The translations under genes were made by a program, and so were the position numbers. A DNA stretch of 32,944 nucleotides from Deltaproteobacteria bacterium (GTDB taxonomy: Bacteria > Desulfobacterota > Syntrophobacteria > BM002). Position 1 is the first letter of the stretch. Each line of letters opens with the position of its first letter. The DNA lies in assembly GCA_022340905.1 (NCBI GenBank), contig JAJDNB010000164.1, positions 1-32,944 of the forward strand, given 5' to 3'. Below, piece after piece: positions 24,042 through 32,763 of the stretch. The notes beneath the pieces were generated by a model that was not told the origin of the DNA, did no database searches, and was given only the letters and a program-made list of their open reading frames with translations.

Positions 24042-24593
24042 ATGGAAGCTGTTCTGAATATAGGAGAAAAGATAAGAAGACTTCGCAAAGCAAACAACCT
24101 CACCCAGGAGGAGCTGGCAAATCGCGCCTATTTGACCAAAGGATTTATCAGCCAGCTGGAGCGAGATCGGACTTCACCTTCAATTACTACTTTAAAGGGT
24201 ATACTGGACGTTCTCGGCGAGGAACTAGCTGACTTCTTCCTGGACATCAAACATGAAAGTGTTTTATTCAACAAGAATGCAAGAGTTTTGAGTTCCACCT
24301 CTACCGAGCAGATGAGGGTGGAATTACTGGTGCCTAGCGCCCAAAGCAGGTTAATGGATCCTGTGCTCGTGAGCTTGAAGCCAGGGGCATCAACGGAAAC
24401 TCATTTGGGTCATGAGGGTGAGGAGTTCGGGTTCCTCCTTCAGGGCAGTGTCACTCTTTGGGTCGATAAAGAGGCCTACAGAATGCGAAAGGGAGACTCC
24501 TTCTATTTCGCCTCACATAGGGAGCACAAACTTCACAACACGGGCAAATCCACAGCAAAACTCTTGTGGATTGTTTCTCCTCCCGTTTTCTGA
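24042..24593 (+). CDS. XRE-family regulator with C-terminal cupin domain
   Basis: 183 residues: an XRE helix-turn-helix at about 8-65 (IRRLRKANNLTQEELANRA, GFISQLERDRTSPSI) joined to a cupin_2 effector domain at about 110-180 (HEGEEFGFLLQGSV, then KGDSFYFAS..HKLHN). This architecture is that of PuuR-like regulators, several of which control polyamine metabolism and sense small ligands with the cupin. It is directly upstream of speD and speB, behind a consensus promoter and a perfect palindrome. The likely role is autoregulated control of polyamine synthesis; the ligand is unknown. No strong Shine-Dalgarno precedes the ATG. Confidence 0.9.
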   Translation: MEAVLNIGEKIRRLRKANNLTQEELANRAYLTKGFISQLERDRTSPSITTLKGILDVLGEELADFFLDIKHESVLFNKNARVLSSTSTEQMRVELLVPSAQSRLMDPVLVSLKPGASTETHLGHEGEEFGFLLQGSVTLWVDKEAYRMRKGDSFYFASHREHKLHNTGKSTAKLLWIVSPPVF

Positions 24594-24663
24594 CCAGCCG
24601 GATCTAATCAAAGAGCCGGGTTTAAGGTTAAAACTTGCTCAGTTGAACAAGGAGGTGGCAAAA

Positions 24664-25101
24664 TTGAAAAAGCCTGAATACGGTTTTGGCATGCATCTGA
24701 TTTTCGACGGATATGGATGCGATCGCCAGCGGCTTGAGGACATTTCCCTCATCTACGACTTTTTGAGCGAGTATCCTGCCCAGATCAAAATGACCAAAAT
24801 CATGCCCCCCTACGTTTTCCGATACGATGCTGAGAATTCCGAGGATTGGGGCATTTCAGGTTTTGTGCTTATCGCCGAGAGTCATATCAGTATCCATACC
24901 TTCCCTGAAAAAAACTACTTTAGTCTGGATATATTTTCCTGCAAAAATTTCGATTCCGACCACGCCATTTCTTACATCAGCAATCTTTTTGGTACCGAGA
25001 AGTGTGAAATTAAGCTCCTAGACAGGGGGTTAGAATTTCCCAATGATGTAAGAAGGTCAGCCCAAATCGTGCAAGCAGAGCGTCATCGCCTGAACTGTTG
25101 A
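24664..25101 (+). CDS. speD: S-adenosylmethionine decarboxylase proenzyme
   Basis: 145 residues starting from TTG at 24664. That start is chosen because a near-perfect AAGGAGGTG ends seven bases before it and the product then has the length of bacterial class 1b SpeD. All self-processing and catalytic residues are present: S65, cleavage Ser 73 in ESH, H78 and C93, matching S55/S63/H68/C83 of the Thermotoga enzyme. After serinolysis the new pyruvoyl group decarboxylates SAM to supply aminopropyl groups. It lies 70 bases after the regulator gene, and its TGA overlaps the ATG of speB by one base. Confidence 0.94.
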   Translation: MKKPEYGFGMHLIFDGYGCDRQRLEDISLIYDFLSEYPAQIKMTKIMPPYVFRYDAENSEDWGISGFVLIAESHISIHTFPEKNYFSLDIFSCKNFDSDHAISYISNLFGTEKCEIKLLDRGLEFPNDVRRSAQIVQAERHRLNC

Positions 25102-26042
25102 TGTCCGCGGCGGGACCCATGAGCTCAGATCGGCGATATGAAGTGCAGTCTATTCCAGCCCTTGCTGCAGCCTCGGCCTCTTTCGGTGGACGGGATGGCG
25201 CTACAGTAGATTCCGAAAAAGCAAAGGTTCTTATCCTTCCCGTACCTTACGATGGTACTACCACCTATGCGCCTGGTACTCGCCAGGGACCTAGTGCTAT
25301 CATCCAGGCTTCCCAACACCTCGAACTTTTCGATGACGAAACAGGTTATGATGTCTTTCGGGTCGGCATTGCCACCCTCGAAGAAGTGGAGGCGGACGTC
25401 AGCAGCCCACAAGCCATGGTGGCTAAAGTCAAATCGCTCGGCGAAAAAATGCTCGACGGAGGTTTTTTCCCTCTCATGTTCGGAGGAGAACATTTGCTGT
25501 CACTTGGTATGATCGAGGCTGTTGCCAGCCGTACAGAAGATCTATCCATTCTGCAACTTGACGCACACACCGATCTTCGAAAGTCCTACCAGGGTGCAGA
25601 GCACAGCAATGCCTGTGTCATGCGACTTGCCAGTCACTATGGGGCGCTAGTGCCAGTTGGGATACGATCATTAAGTGATGAGGAACATCGCTGGATTGAA
25701 GAACATAGTGTACACGTCTTCTATGCAAGAGATATTTACAATCGCTCGAACTGGCAAGAGAAAGTAGTGGGGCAATTGCTCTCCCATGTTTACATAACTA
25801 TTGACTTGGACGTCTTCGATCCTGGAGTAATGCCTGCAGTGGGCACTCCAGAACCAGGCGGACTCCACTGGTATGAGGTCCTGAGGTTACTTCGTTTAGT
25901 ATGCCAAGCCAGAAAGGTTGTGGGAGCGGACATCATGGAACTTTGCCCTCAGCCGGGCAATATTGCTCCAGATTTTTTTACTGCTAAACTAGCCCAGAAA
26001 CTACTAGCCTATCGGTTCGAAAGTGAGCTGTCTCCATCCTGA
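25101..26042 (+). CDS. speB: Agmatinase / ureohydrolase family (SpeB-like)
   Basis: 313 residues from the ATG at 25101, sharing one base with the speD stop; a later ATG at 25119 is also possible and neither has a clear ribosome site, so translational coupling is likely. The ureohydrolase di-manganese ligands are intact: GGEH, DAHTDLR and DLDVFDP, with the AVGTPEPGGL segment typical of agmatinases. It hydrolyses agmatine to putrescine and urea, or N1-aminopropylagmatine to spermidine as in Thermus. Because it is paired with SpeD and not with an arginine decarboxylase here, the second activity is a serious alternative. About 20 N-terminal residues are unlike the family and may be disordered. 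Confidence 0.92.
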   Translation: MSAAGPMSSDRRYEVQSIPALAAASASFGGRDGATVDSEKAKVLILPVPYDGTTTYAPGTRQGPSAIIQASQHLELFDDETGYDVFRVGIATLEEVEADVSSPQAMVAKVKSLGEKMLDGGFFPLMFGGEHLLSLGMIEAVASRTEDLSILQLDAHTDLRKSYQGAEHSNACVMRLASHYGALVPVGIRSLSDEEHRWIEEHSVHVFYARDIYNRSNWQEKVVGQLLSHVYITIDLDVFDPGVMPAVGTPEPGGLHWYEVLRLLRLVCQARKVVGADIMELCPQPGNIAPDFFTAKLAQKLLAYRFESELSPS

Positions 26043-26050
26043 CATTGTAT

Positions 26051-26080
26051 TTGACAAAAAGAAAAAGAGATTGTTAAGAT
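26051..26080 (+). promoter_or_regulatory. Putative promoter of the CorC gene with very short leader
   Basis: TTGACA at 26051-26056, 18 bases, TAAGAT (4/6) at 26075-26080. The start would fall near 26087, only a few bases before the ATG at 26093 and about 21 before that at 26108. Confidence 0.45.
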
Positions 26081-26092
26081 TAAAGTCCAGAA

Positions 26093-27037
26093 ATGCATCA
26101 TGAGCACATGGCCTTTGATTTCAAGGCCAGAGTAGACGCCCTCGCGCAAAAGGAGATTCTGACTCCCTTGGAAGAAGGATCTGACACAGGTATTTGGCAA
26201 AGAATTGCCTCCCTCCTAAAATTTAGGCACCGCAAGAAACCTTCACAACCCGATCTGCAAAGAGAAATTAAGCAACTCATTGACGTTGGCGAGGAGGAAG
26301 GGCTGCTCAGTGAAGACGAAGGAGATATGATCGAGAGTATCCTCTCGTTCCGCGACACGCTGGCCAGAGAAATTATGGTGCCCCGCCCTGACGCAGTGAT
26401 CATCAGCGCTGATACGCCAATCGAAATGCTCCTTCAGTTAGTCATCCAAGAAGGGCATTCTCGCTTTCCTGTTCATGATGGTAGTATTGATAATATTATC
26501 GGCGTCCTACATGTCAAAGATCTACTGTCTTTCTGGAGTCAAGAGCATTTGAATCTCAAGGACATCTTACGCACCCCTTATTTTATTCCTGAAACAAAAA
26601 AGATTAGCCATCTCCTCAGAGAACTACGAGACAAGAAGTCGCACATGGCAATTGTCATCGACGAATATGGCGGCACTGCTGGGTTAGTAACTATTGAGGA
26701 TATCATTGAGGAGATTATAGGTGAAATTCATGACGAGTATGACAATGACGACATCCTAATGGTTCCCACCGCCGAAGGTGACCTTGTAGTAGACGCCCGG
26801 CTTGAGATTGAAAAACTACTGGAACATTTTAGTCTCGAAGTGCCCAAGGGGAACTTTGAGTCTGTGGGTGGATTTATCATAAGTCTTCTGGGCAGGGTTC
26901 CCCAACCTCATGAAACTATAACCCACGCCCCTTTGGAAATGACCATCGAATCGGCAGATGCGAGAAAAATACGCAAGGTCAGAGTCAGAGTGCTGGAAGA
27001 AGAAGTAAAACCTGACATCAGCCCTGCCGACACCTAA
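26093..27037 (+). CDS. CorC/HlyC-type CBS-domain protein
   Basis: 314 residues: an N-terminal linker, two CBS domains (about 85-145 with REIMVPRPD and SRFPVHD, and 150-215 with DEYGGTAGLVTIEDIIEEI), and a C-terminal CorC_HlyC (FAD-binding-like) domain at about 225-305. Unlike full-length HlyC-type proteins it has no membrane domain, so it matches E. coli CorC/YbeX, linked to magnesium/cobalt efflux and ribosome-related roles. CorC next to lnt is also the E. coli order. The start is uncertain: 26093 or 26108, neither with a ribosome site. Confidence 0.9.
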   Translation: MHHEHMAFDFKARVDALAQKEILTPLEEGSDTGIWQRIASLLKFRHRKKPSQPDLQREIKQLIDVGEEEGLLSEDEGDMIESILSFRDTLAREIMVPRPDAVIISADTPIEMLLQLVIQEGHSRFPVHDGSIDNIIGVLHVKDLLSFWSQEHLNLKDILRTPYFIPETKKISHLLRELRDKKSHMAIVIDEYGGTAGLVTIEDIIEEIIGEIHDEYDNDDILMVPTAEGDLVVDARLEIEKLLEHFSLEVPKGNFESVGGFIISLLGRVPQPHETITHAPLEMTIESADARKIRKVRVRVLEEEVKPDISPADT

Positions 27038-27093
27038 CCTCTGCGGTTGGCGACATCAGTAGCACGTCCATACTTGCCGGTGAGGAGCTATCT

Positions 27094-27444
27094 TTGGGAA
27101 GAGAAAGACGCCAATTTCCTAGAGTTGAAGTGAGCTGGCCTGTGACCATGCTCACTGCCCAGGGCCCAATTCATGGGGAGATCACCAATATTAGTCTTGG
27201 GGGTGCATTTGTCCATTGCCTAGAGGAGCCAGATGCAAACGAACCTTTTCGAATGGTAATCACCGTACCCGACTCTCGACGGTTCATCAGGGCCACTGCC
27301 AGGGTGGCTAGGTCAAACATTTATAATCCAGATGACGCCGATGAGCTGTCGGGTATTGGTGTCCGGTTTGTGGATATTTCTGAAGATGATCGCCAGTACA
27401 TTCGTGAGTTGGTGTCGAGGCTCGATGAGTCAAGAATCAAGTAG
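27094..27444 (+). CDS. Single-domain PilZ protein
   Basis: 116 residues from TTG at 27094, supported by GGTGAGGAGC upstream. It is almost only a PilZ domain: R6-x3-R10 in RRQFPR and NISLGG at 32-37, the two c-di-GMP-binding motifs (N in place of the usual D). It should bind c-di-GMP and signal by protein contact. It sits 56 bases after the CorC gene and 275 bases before lnt. Its stop codon is followed directly by an AGCCAGTAG-type repeat. Confidence 0.88.
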   Translation: MGRERRQFPRVEVSWPVTMLTAQGPIHGEITNISLGGAFVHCLEEPDANEPFRMVITVPDSRRFIRATARVARSNIYNPDDADELSGIGVRFVDISEDDRQYIRELVSRLDESRIK

Positions 27445-27462
27445 CCAGTAGTCTGTAGTCAC
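27442..27462. repeat. Stop-adjacent AGCCAG/AGTC repeat, copy 2
   Basis: TAGCCAGTAGTCTGTAGTCA starts on the stop codon of the PilZ gene; same unit type as at 6028 and 30487. Confidence 0.5.
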
Positions 27463-27719
27463 TTAGGAAATTCGTTAATAAGTTAATTAGTCAATACTTC
27501 TATTCGTCAAATCTTCAAACATTTCGCAATCCGAAATCCGAAATTACCCTATGCCCTATGCGCAGTGCTCCATGCCTTCTCAAAGGAGGCAAATGCTGGT
27601 GCACATGGGCGAGCTTTCATGTTAGAATGCCCACCGTTTTGGTTCGGACACTTTCTGGCTGCAGGTCCTGATCTGTGTTCACGAAATATTGAAAGCCAGC
27701 ATAATCTACTGAAATCATA

Positions 27720-29285
27720 ATGGCTGCGACAGAGACCCATTCATTCTTTCATACCAGTGCTAAACACTATTTCATTGCAATCTGTTCAGGACTACTCCTA
27801 ACTGTATGCTTCCCTCGCACAGGTCTAGCTTTTGCTGCTTGGGGGGCTCTCATACCTTTTTTATATCTTGCGGCACATAACCACCCACGCGCTTGCTTTA
27901 CTCTCGGCTGGCTTGCCGGTTTGTCTCATGGTCTGAGCCTTCTCTACTGGATAACCTATGTGGTCAACCGGTACGGCAACCTCCCTCTTCCGGTTAGCCT
28001 GGCGGTTTGTTTTCTTTTAGTCGCCTATCTAGCCATATTCCCAGGTCTCTTCTGCGCTGGGCTAAGTTGGCTACGGCATCGTGGTCTGCCCTGGCTTATG
28101 GCTGCGCCTTTTTTCTGGGTTACCTTGGAGCTAGGCAAAAGTCGTCTGCTCACTGGATTTCCCTGGGAAAACTTGGGCTATAGCCAGTACAGTTGGCTAC
28201 CAGTAATTCAAATAGCTGACATTACCGGTGTGTTTGGCCTATCCTTTGTTTTGGTTCTCTCCAACGTACTCCTTTTTGCCCTGATTTTTCCAATAAACAG
28301 CCAGAAAAAAGCTTTGACTAGGATTTATTCTTCACTCCTTTTGATCGGTTTGATTTTCATCGTAGTTGGTTATGGCAGCTGGAGACTAGCCAAGCCAAAG
28401 GCCCACAAAGCCTCATCATTTAGAGTCGCTCTGGTTCAGGGTAACATCGCTCAAGATACAAAATGGGATCCCGCCTTCCAAAAAACCACCTTAGAAAAAT
28501 ATGAACGCTTAACCAAAGAGGTTGTAAAACATCAGCCTCAGCTGGTCATATGGCCTGAAACGGCTACACCCTTCTTCTTTTTGGCTGATCAAAAAAATAC
28601 CGAGACCATATTTCGGCTGGTCAGAGAAATCAAAACACCTTTGCTCTTCGGCAGTCCCGCGTACCGTCGAAAGGGTGATTTACTGAAACTCTACAACCGT
28701 GCTTATCTGCTCGACGGGTCTGGCATGCTCATTGGCTATTACGACAAAATACATCTGGTTCCTTTCGGAGAGTATGTGCCTTGGAAAGGGCTACTTTTTT
28801 TCGTGGACAAACTAGTCCAAGCGACCGGAGACTTTGCTTCGGGGAAAAAAACCGTAGTCCTGGATCTTTTGCCTGCAAAAATAGGAGTGCTCATATGTTA
28901 TGAGTCTATTTTTCCTGAACTGAGCCGTAATCTGGTTAATGGAGGTGCCAATTTTTTGGTCAATCTCACTAACGATGCCTGGTTTGGGCGAAGTAGCGCC
29001 CCTTATCAACACCTTTCCATGGCGGTGCTTCGCTCAGTAGAAAATCGTGTACCCATGGCCCGATGCGCCAACACTGGCATCAGTGCTTTTATCGATTCCC
29101 GAGGTCGCATCCTTCAGGTTAGCAGCCTCTTTGAGGATGCGACCATGTTTGGTAAGGTACAACTGGGAGAAGGTAAGACTATTTACACCCGCTATGGCGA
29201 CTGGTTCGGCTGGTCCTGCCTTGTGCTAACAGTGTTAGGATTTGGGTTCTCAATGATAGGGAGAGGTAAGAAAAAAAAGGCCTAG
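27720..29285 (+). CDS. lnt: Apolipoprotein N-acyltransferase
   Basis: 521 residues: about six to eight membrane helices in the first 230 residues, then a nitrilase-type domain. The catalytic triad is recognisable as Glu in VIWPETATPF (about 279), Lys in YDKIHLVPFGEYVPW (about 343) and Cys in LICYESIFPE (about 393). It transfers the third acyl chain to the N-terminus of lipoproteins in the periplasmic leaflet of the inner membrane, which would serve the lipoproteins encoded elsewhere in this window. It sits between PilZ and prfB. No Shine-Dalgarno is visible before the ATG. Confidence 0.95.
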   Translation: MAATETHSFFHTSAKHYFIAICSGLLLTVCFPRTGLAFAAWGALIPFLYLAAHNHPRACFTLGWLAGLSHGLSLLYWITYVVNRYGNLPLPVSLAVCFLLVAYLAIFPGLFCAGLSWLRHRGLPWLMAAPFFWVTLELGKSRLLTGFPWENLGYSQYSWLPVIQIADITGVFGLSFVLVLSNVLLFALIFPINSQKKALTRIYSSLLLIGLIFIVVGYGSWRLAKPKAHKASSFRVALVQGNIAQDTKWDPAFQKTTLEKYERLTKEVVKHQPQLVIWPETATPFFFLADQKNTETIFRLVREIKTPLLFGSPAYRRKGDLLKLYNRAYLLDGSGMLIGYYDKIHLVPFGEYVPWKGLLFFVDKLVQATGDFASGKKTVVLDLLPAKIGVLICYESIFPELSRNLVNGGANFLVNLTNDAWFGRSSAPYQHLSMAVLRSVENRVPMARCANTGISAFIDSRGRILQVSSLFEDATMFGKVQLGEGKTIYTRYGDWFGWSCLVLTVLGFGFSMIGRGKKKKA

Positions 29286-29381
29286 TATCAATTCCCAAGC
29301 GACAAATCTCACTGTACAAATTAACCAAATTATGCTTCACTATAATCGGAATATGATCCCGTAAGTAAAGGAGAGAGATTT

Positions 29382-30489
29382 ATGGCTTCTCCGACAAAAT
29401 TACAGATTGAAGAACTCCTTGGTCGCCTCGAAGACCTGCGAGGTCATCTTTGACATCTCCGAAAAATCCCGCCACCTCAAAGAAATAGAAGTCATAATAT
29501 CCAAAGAAGGTTTTTGGGAGAACCCGGACCAACAGCGTGAGGTCTTGAAAGAGCGTGCTGTGCTTTCCGACACCCTCGACAAATTCAAGCGGCTCAGCGG
29601 TGAGTTGGAAGATGTGTCGATTCTCTACGACTTAGCTCTGGAGGAGGAAGACCAACAGGAACTGGACGAGATTGCTGGGAAACTCAAAGCAATTGAGTCG
29701 GAAATTTCGGCTCTAGAATTCCAGCGGATGCTTGGTGGAACAGATGACCCCCTTGATGCGATAGTGAGCATAAACGCAGGTGCTGGGGGTACTGAAGCAC
29801 AGGACTGGGCGGAAATGCTCCTGCGCATGTATTTACGCTGGACGGAAAAACGGAACTTCACAAACCAAATTATTGATCTGATGCCTGGCGAAGAGGCCGG
29901 CATAAAGAGCGTGACCTTTACTGCTAGCGGCCACTATGCCTATGGCCTCCTCAAAGCGGAGAAAGGCATTCACAGATTGGTACGTATATCCCCATTTGAC
30001 GCCAGTGGGCGACGGCATACCTCTTTCGCCGCAGTTTTCGTCTACCCTCAGGTAGAAGATGAAATAATCGTCGATATCAAGAGCGCTGATCTTAAGATTG
30101 ACACCTTTAGGTCCAGTGGTGCTGGGGGTCAGCATGTTAACAAGACCGACTCTGCCGTCCGCATATCCCACCTGCCCACGGGCATAGTGGTTCAGTGTCA
30201 GAACGAAAAATCCCAGCACCGCAACCGAGAAATGGCCATGAAGGTCCTGCGCTCCCGTCTCTACGAGCGAGAACAGCAGCTGCAGTCAGAAAAATTGCAG
30301 GAGATCCACGACTCCCTCGAAAACATTTCCTGGGGTAGTCAAATTCGCTCTTATGTGCTTCACCCCTATCGATTAGTAAAGGATCACCGGACTCAAGTGG
30401 AAAAGGGAAATGTCGATGCAGTCCTCGATGGTGATCTGGATGAACTCATAGAGGCCTACCTTCTCCAGGAAGGAGGCGCAGAAAAATAA
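29382..30489 (+). CDS. prfB: Peptide chain release factor 2, expressed by programmed +1 frameshift
   Basis: The start is ATG at 29382 with AAGGAGAGAG upstream. After 23 codons the frame meets TGA at 29451-29453, within CATCTTTGAC preceded by GAGGT, the known RF2 autoregulatory shift site; the ribosome slips +1 and skips 29451. The joined product (29382-29450 plus 29452-30489) is 368 residues. It carries the SPF codon-recognition tripeptide in ISPFDASGRRHTSF and the catalytic GGQ in SGAGGQHVNK. It releases peptides at UGA and UAA. Low RF2 levels cause a pause at the TGA and promote the shift, restoring RF2. A TATAAT at 29341-29346 may be the -10 of a dedicated promoter. Confidence 0.95.
29437..29454 (+). 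promoter_or_regulatory. RF2 programmed frameshift signal
   Basis: An internal Shine-Dalgarno-like GAGGT three bases before the slippery CTT, followed by TGA C: the standard arrangement at codon 24-26 of bacterial prfB. Confidence 0.9.
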
Positions 30490-30513
30490 CTGGCAGCTGG
30501 CAGCCAGCAGCCA
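30487..30513. repeat. Stop-adjacent GGCAGCTGGCAGCCAG repeat, copy 3
   Basis: Immediately after the prfB stop comes CTGGCAGCTGGCAGCCAGCAG, the third tract of this kind directly following a stop codon. Confidence 0.5.
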
Positions 30514-30519
30514 CTATCT

Positions 30520-30690
30520 GGTCATTTGCTCCGCGTCACTTGGCTTCGCTGTCATTTGTCGACTTTAGGTCAGTATGATTAGTGATCTTGAGGGGGGGCA
30601 AACAACCACAAATGACCATAAATGACGGGTGCCAGCCCAAGTGACGACGAAGCGCACAGGCGCGAGGTACAATGACTTGAAGGTGCCCAG
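30520..30690. repeat. CTTCGCTGTCATT repeat, copy 3, with inverted partner
   Basis: CTTCGCTGTCATTTGTCG at 30544-30561 matches 10997-11014 in 17 of 18 bases. Downstream, about 30609-30675, related words appear inverted (AAATGACCATAAATGACGG, CCCAAGTGACGACGAAGCG). Confidence 0.55.
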
Positions 30691-30727
30691 TTAGTGCCTG
30701 GTGCATAGTATTTCAGCTATGCCGAAA

Positions 30728-32728
30728 TTAGGCCATCCGCAGCTTTAGAATTTCCTCTCTGGCACTTGCTTTCACTATTTCAACGCGAAAATGATCTCCG
30801 GGACTGAGTCCCCTGCCCTCTTCGAGAGGCATGCTGGCCTCGAGAAGATATTCTGGTATTAACAAGTTATAGGTTCTTCTGCCCTGATTCAAAACCAGGG
30901 CATCCACGAATTTTATCTGTTCCCTTTCAAAATATTTGAGCACCCAGTATCTCGTCCATTCCTTTTTGATCTGCAAAGTTCGACTCTGGCCAATCGTTAT
31001 CCTAGAAATAACAGGATCAAGGACCTCCGAAGTGTAGGATGGCGGCTCGCCCCGTACCAAACTTTTGAGTTGACGCAGTATCACTAAGTCCATGTAACGC
31101 CGAATTGGGGACGTCCAATTTGTATATGCTGCCATTCCCAGGCCGCTATGAGGTTTGGGTTGAGTCGACAATTCAGCGCGGCTCAGATAACGGCGCTGCA
31201 AGTAGTTTAGGTAGAGATCGTCAGTGCCTTCACCGATCACTATCTCTTGAGGCTTCCCCTGACTTCGATAGATGGCAGGTACGCGGTTAGCAGCCAGCGT
31301 TTCGGCAGCCAAACCATTGGCAAGTATCATTAGTTCCGAAACCACCAGTTGGGCAGGGGTCTCTCGGTCCAAGGTTGCAATCTTGATCTCGTTTTTGTTG
31401 ACCCAAACGCGTAGTTCTGGCAAGGGCAACAAAAGGGCTCCTTGCTTAATTCTCCGTCGACGGAGTCTGGTGCAGAGGCGATAGAGTCTCCCCAAGCCCT
31501 CCTCTAACGTCACCAGTTCATTGGCCTCGGAATAGGTAAGTTGCCGCTGTACCCTAATCCGGCTCAAAGCAAATCGATAATCTTGCAAATTGTCATTCTC
31601 ATCAAATCGCACCAAAACACTTGTCGCCAGACGCTCCTCCCCCTGTCTGAGACTACAGACATCTTCGGACAGCTTGGTTGGCAGCATTGGAATCCTGGTA
31701 TCGGGCAGATAAAGGGAGTTGACCCTTTCGAATGCTTCTAAATCTAGCGGAGTATCGGGAAGAACAAAAGCTGCCGCATCCGCGATATGAACGCCCACCT
31801 CGACACCATGTTCAGCCGGACGAATACTTAAAGCGTCGTCGTAATCTTTGGTCAGGGGTCCGTCAATAGTGAAAGTGGGCAAGGAACTCAGGTCCTCACG
31901 GGTATGATCCCTCAACCCACCGCCATCATCTCCCAATTCCTCTGCAATTTGATCTGCAGTTTCAAGAACTTCCTCTGGAAAGTCTTCTTGTATTCCAAAG
32001 CGATGGAAATAGAGATTCTCATCTTCATTCCACACGCCTAATTTCACCAGAAGGGGAAAGATTCCTTGGGGCACGGGGACCTGGGCCACGGCGAGAATTT
32101 TTTTGATCTGCTGGTAGTCAGATGCCTCTGCACCAAAGAGGCAAAAATCTTTAAGCATTCGTAGGTAAGGCCCAGTATTTTCCGGCTCCACTATTGGTTC
32201 TCCCCTCCACACTGATCCGAGCCAATGACTACCCTCAGCCAGCTCTTTCTCTTTTTGTGCCTGCCGTTCATGCTGCAGGAGTATCTGCTTGAGCTTCTCC
32301 TGGCTGTTAGCATAGAAAAGCCGATCCTTCAGTTTAAAGTGGATGGAGTCCGTTAACAGAGCTCGAAGCACTGCAGAAGTATGATCTGAGGTAATCTCTT
32401 CACTAAAACATATTTCTGCCAAGTCATTACAACTGAACCCCTCTTCTTCCTCGTGCAGCAGATCCCACAATTCTTCCACAGAAATACGGCCCATGAGATT
32501 CTGACGCCTCGCCGCCGCCTCCTGAAGAATAGCAATCAGTTGTATTCGACTCAGTCTTATGTCCACCAGTTCATGGTCCGTGTGGAGAATTCTCTTCACC
32601 GAGACATTGGTTTCACGATCCTGCTCAGTTAAGACCAGAAGACGGCTGTTTTTCACCTCCAAACAGACCGCGCACAAGAGCCTTTTACTCTCGAAGAATT
32701 CTACTCTTGCCCCTGGTTTAATCTCCAT
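30728..32728 (-). CDS. RNase II/RNB-family exoribonuclease
   Basis: 666 residues. An N-terminal region with a winged-helix-like stretch (about 75-150) precedes the RNB catalytic domain at about 270-570. All four catalytic Asp are present in IDGPLTKDYDDAL near residues 289-299, and TSPIRRYMDL near 535-545 supplies the conserved Arg. The C-terminal 80 residues look like a reduced S1 domain. It would degrade RNA 3' to 5' in the cytoplasm. It is the second gene after the amidase, 35 bases downstream, with no good ribosome site. Its spacer contains CAGATTGTAGATTGCGGATT, again a dispersed-repeat word. Confidence 0.92.
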   Translation of the reverse strand: MEIKPGARVEFFESKRLLCAVCLEVKNSRLLVLTEQDRETNVSVKRILHTDHELVDIRLSRIQLIAILQEAAARRQNLMGRISVEELWDLLHEEEEGFSCNDLAEICFSEEITSDHTSAVLRALLTDSIHFKLKDRLFYANSQEKLKQILLQHERQAQKEKELAEGSHWLGSVWRGEPIVEPENTGPYLRMLKDFCLFGAEASDYQQIKKILAVAQVPVPQGIFPLLVKLGVWNEDENLYFHRFGIQEDFPEEVLETADQIAEELGDDGGGLRDHTREDLSSLPTFTIDGPLTKDYDDALSIRPAEHGVEVGVHIADAAAFVLPDTPLDLEAFERVNSLYLPDTRIPMLPTKLSEDVCSLRQGEERLATSVLVRFDENDNLQDYRFALSRIRVQRQLTYSEANELVTLEEGLGRLYRLCTRLRRRRIKQGALLLPLPELRVWVNKNEIKIATLDRETPAQLVVSELMILANGLAAETLAANRVPAIYRSQGKPQEIVIGEGTDDLYLNYLQRRYLSRAELSTQPKPHSGLGMAAYTNWTSPIRRYMDLVILRQLKSLVRGEPPSYTSEVLDPVISRITIGQSRTLQIKKEWTRYWVLKYFEREQIKFVDALVLNQGRRTYNLLIPEYLLEASMPLEEGRGLSPGDHFRVEIVKASAREEILKLRMA

Positions 32729-32763
32729 CTTGAAATCCGCAATCTACAATCTGCAACGTTCCC

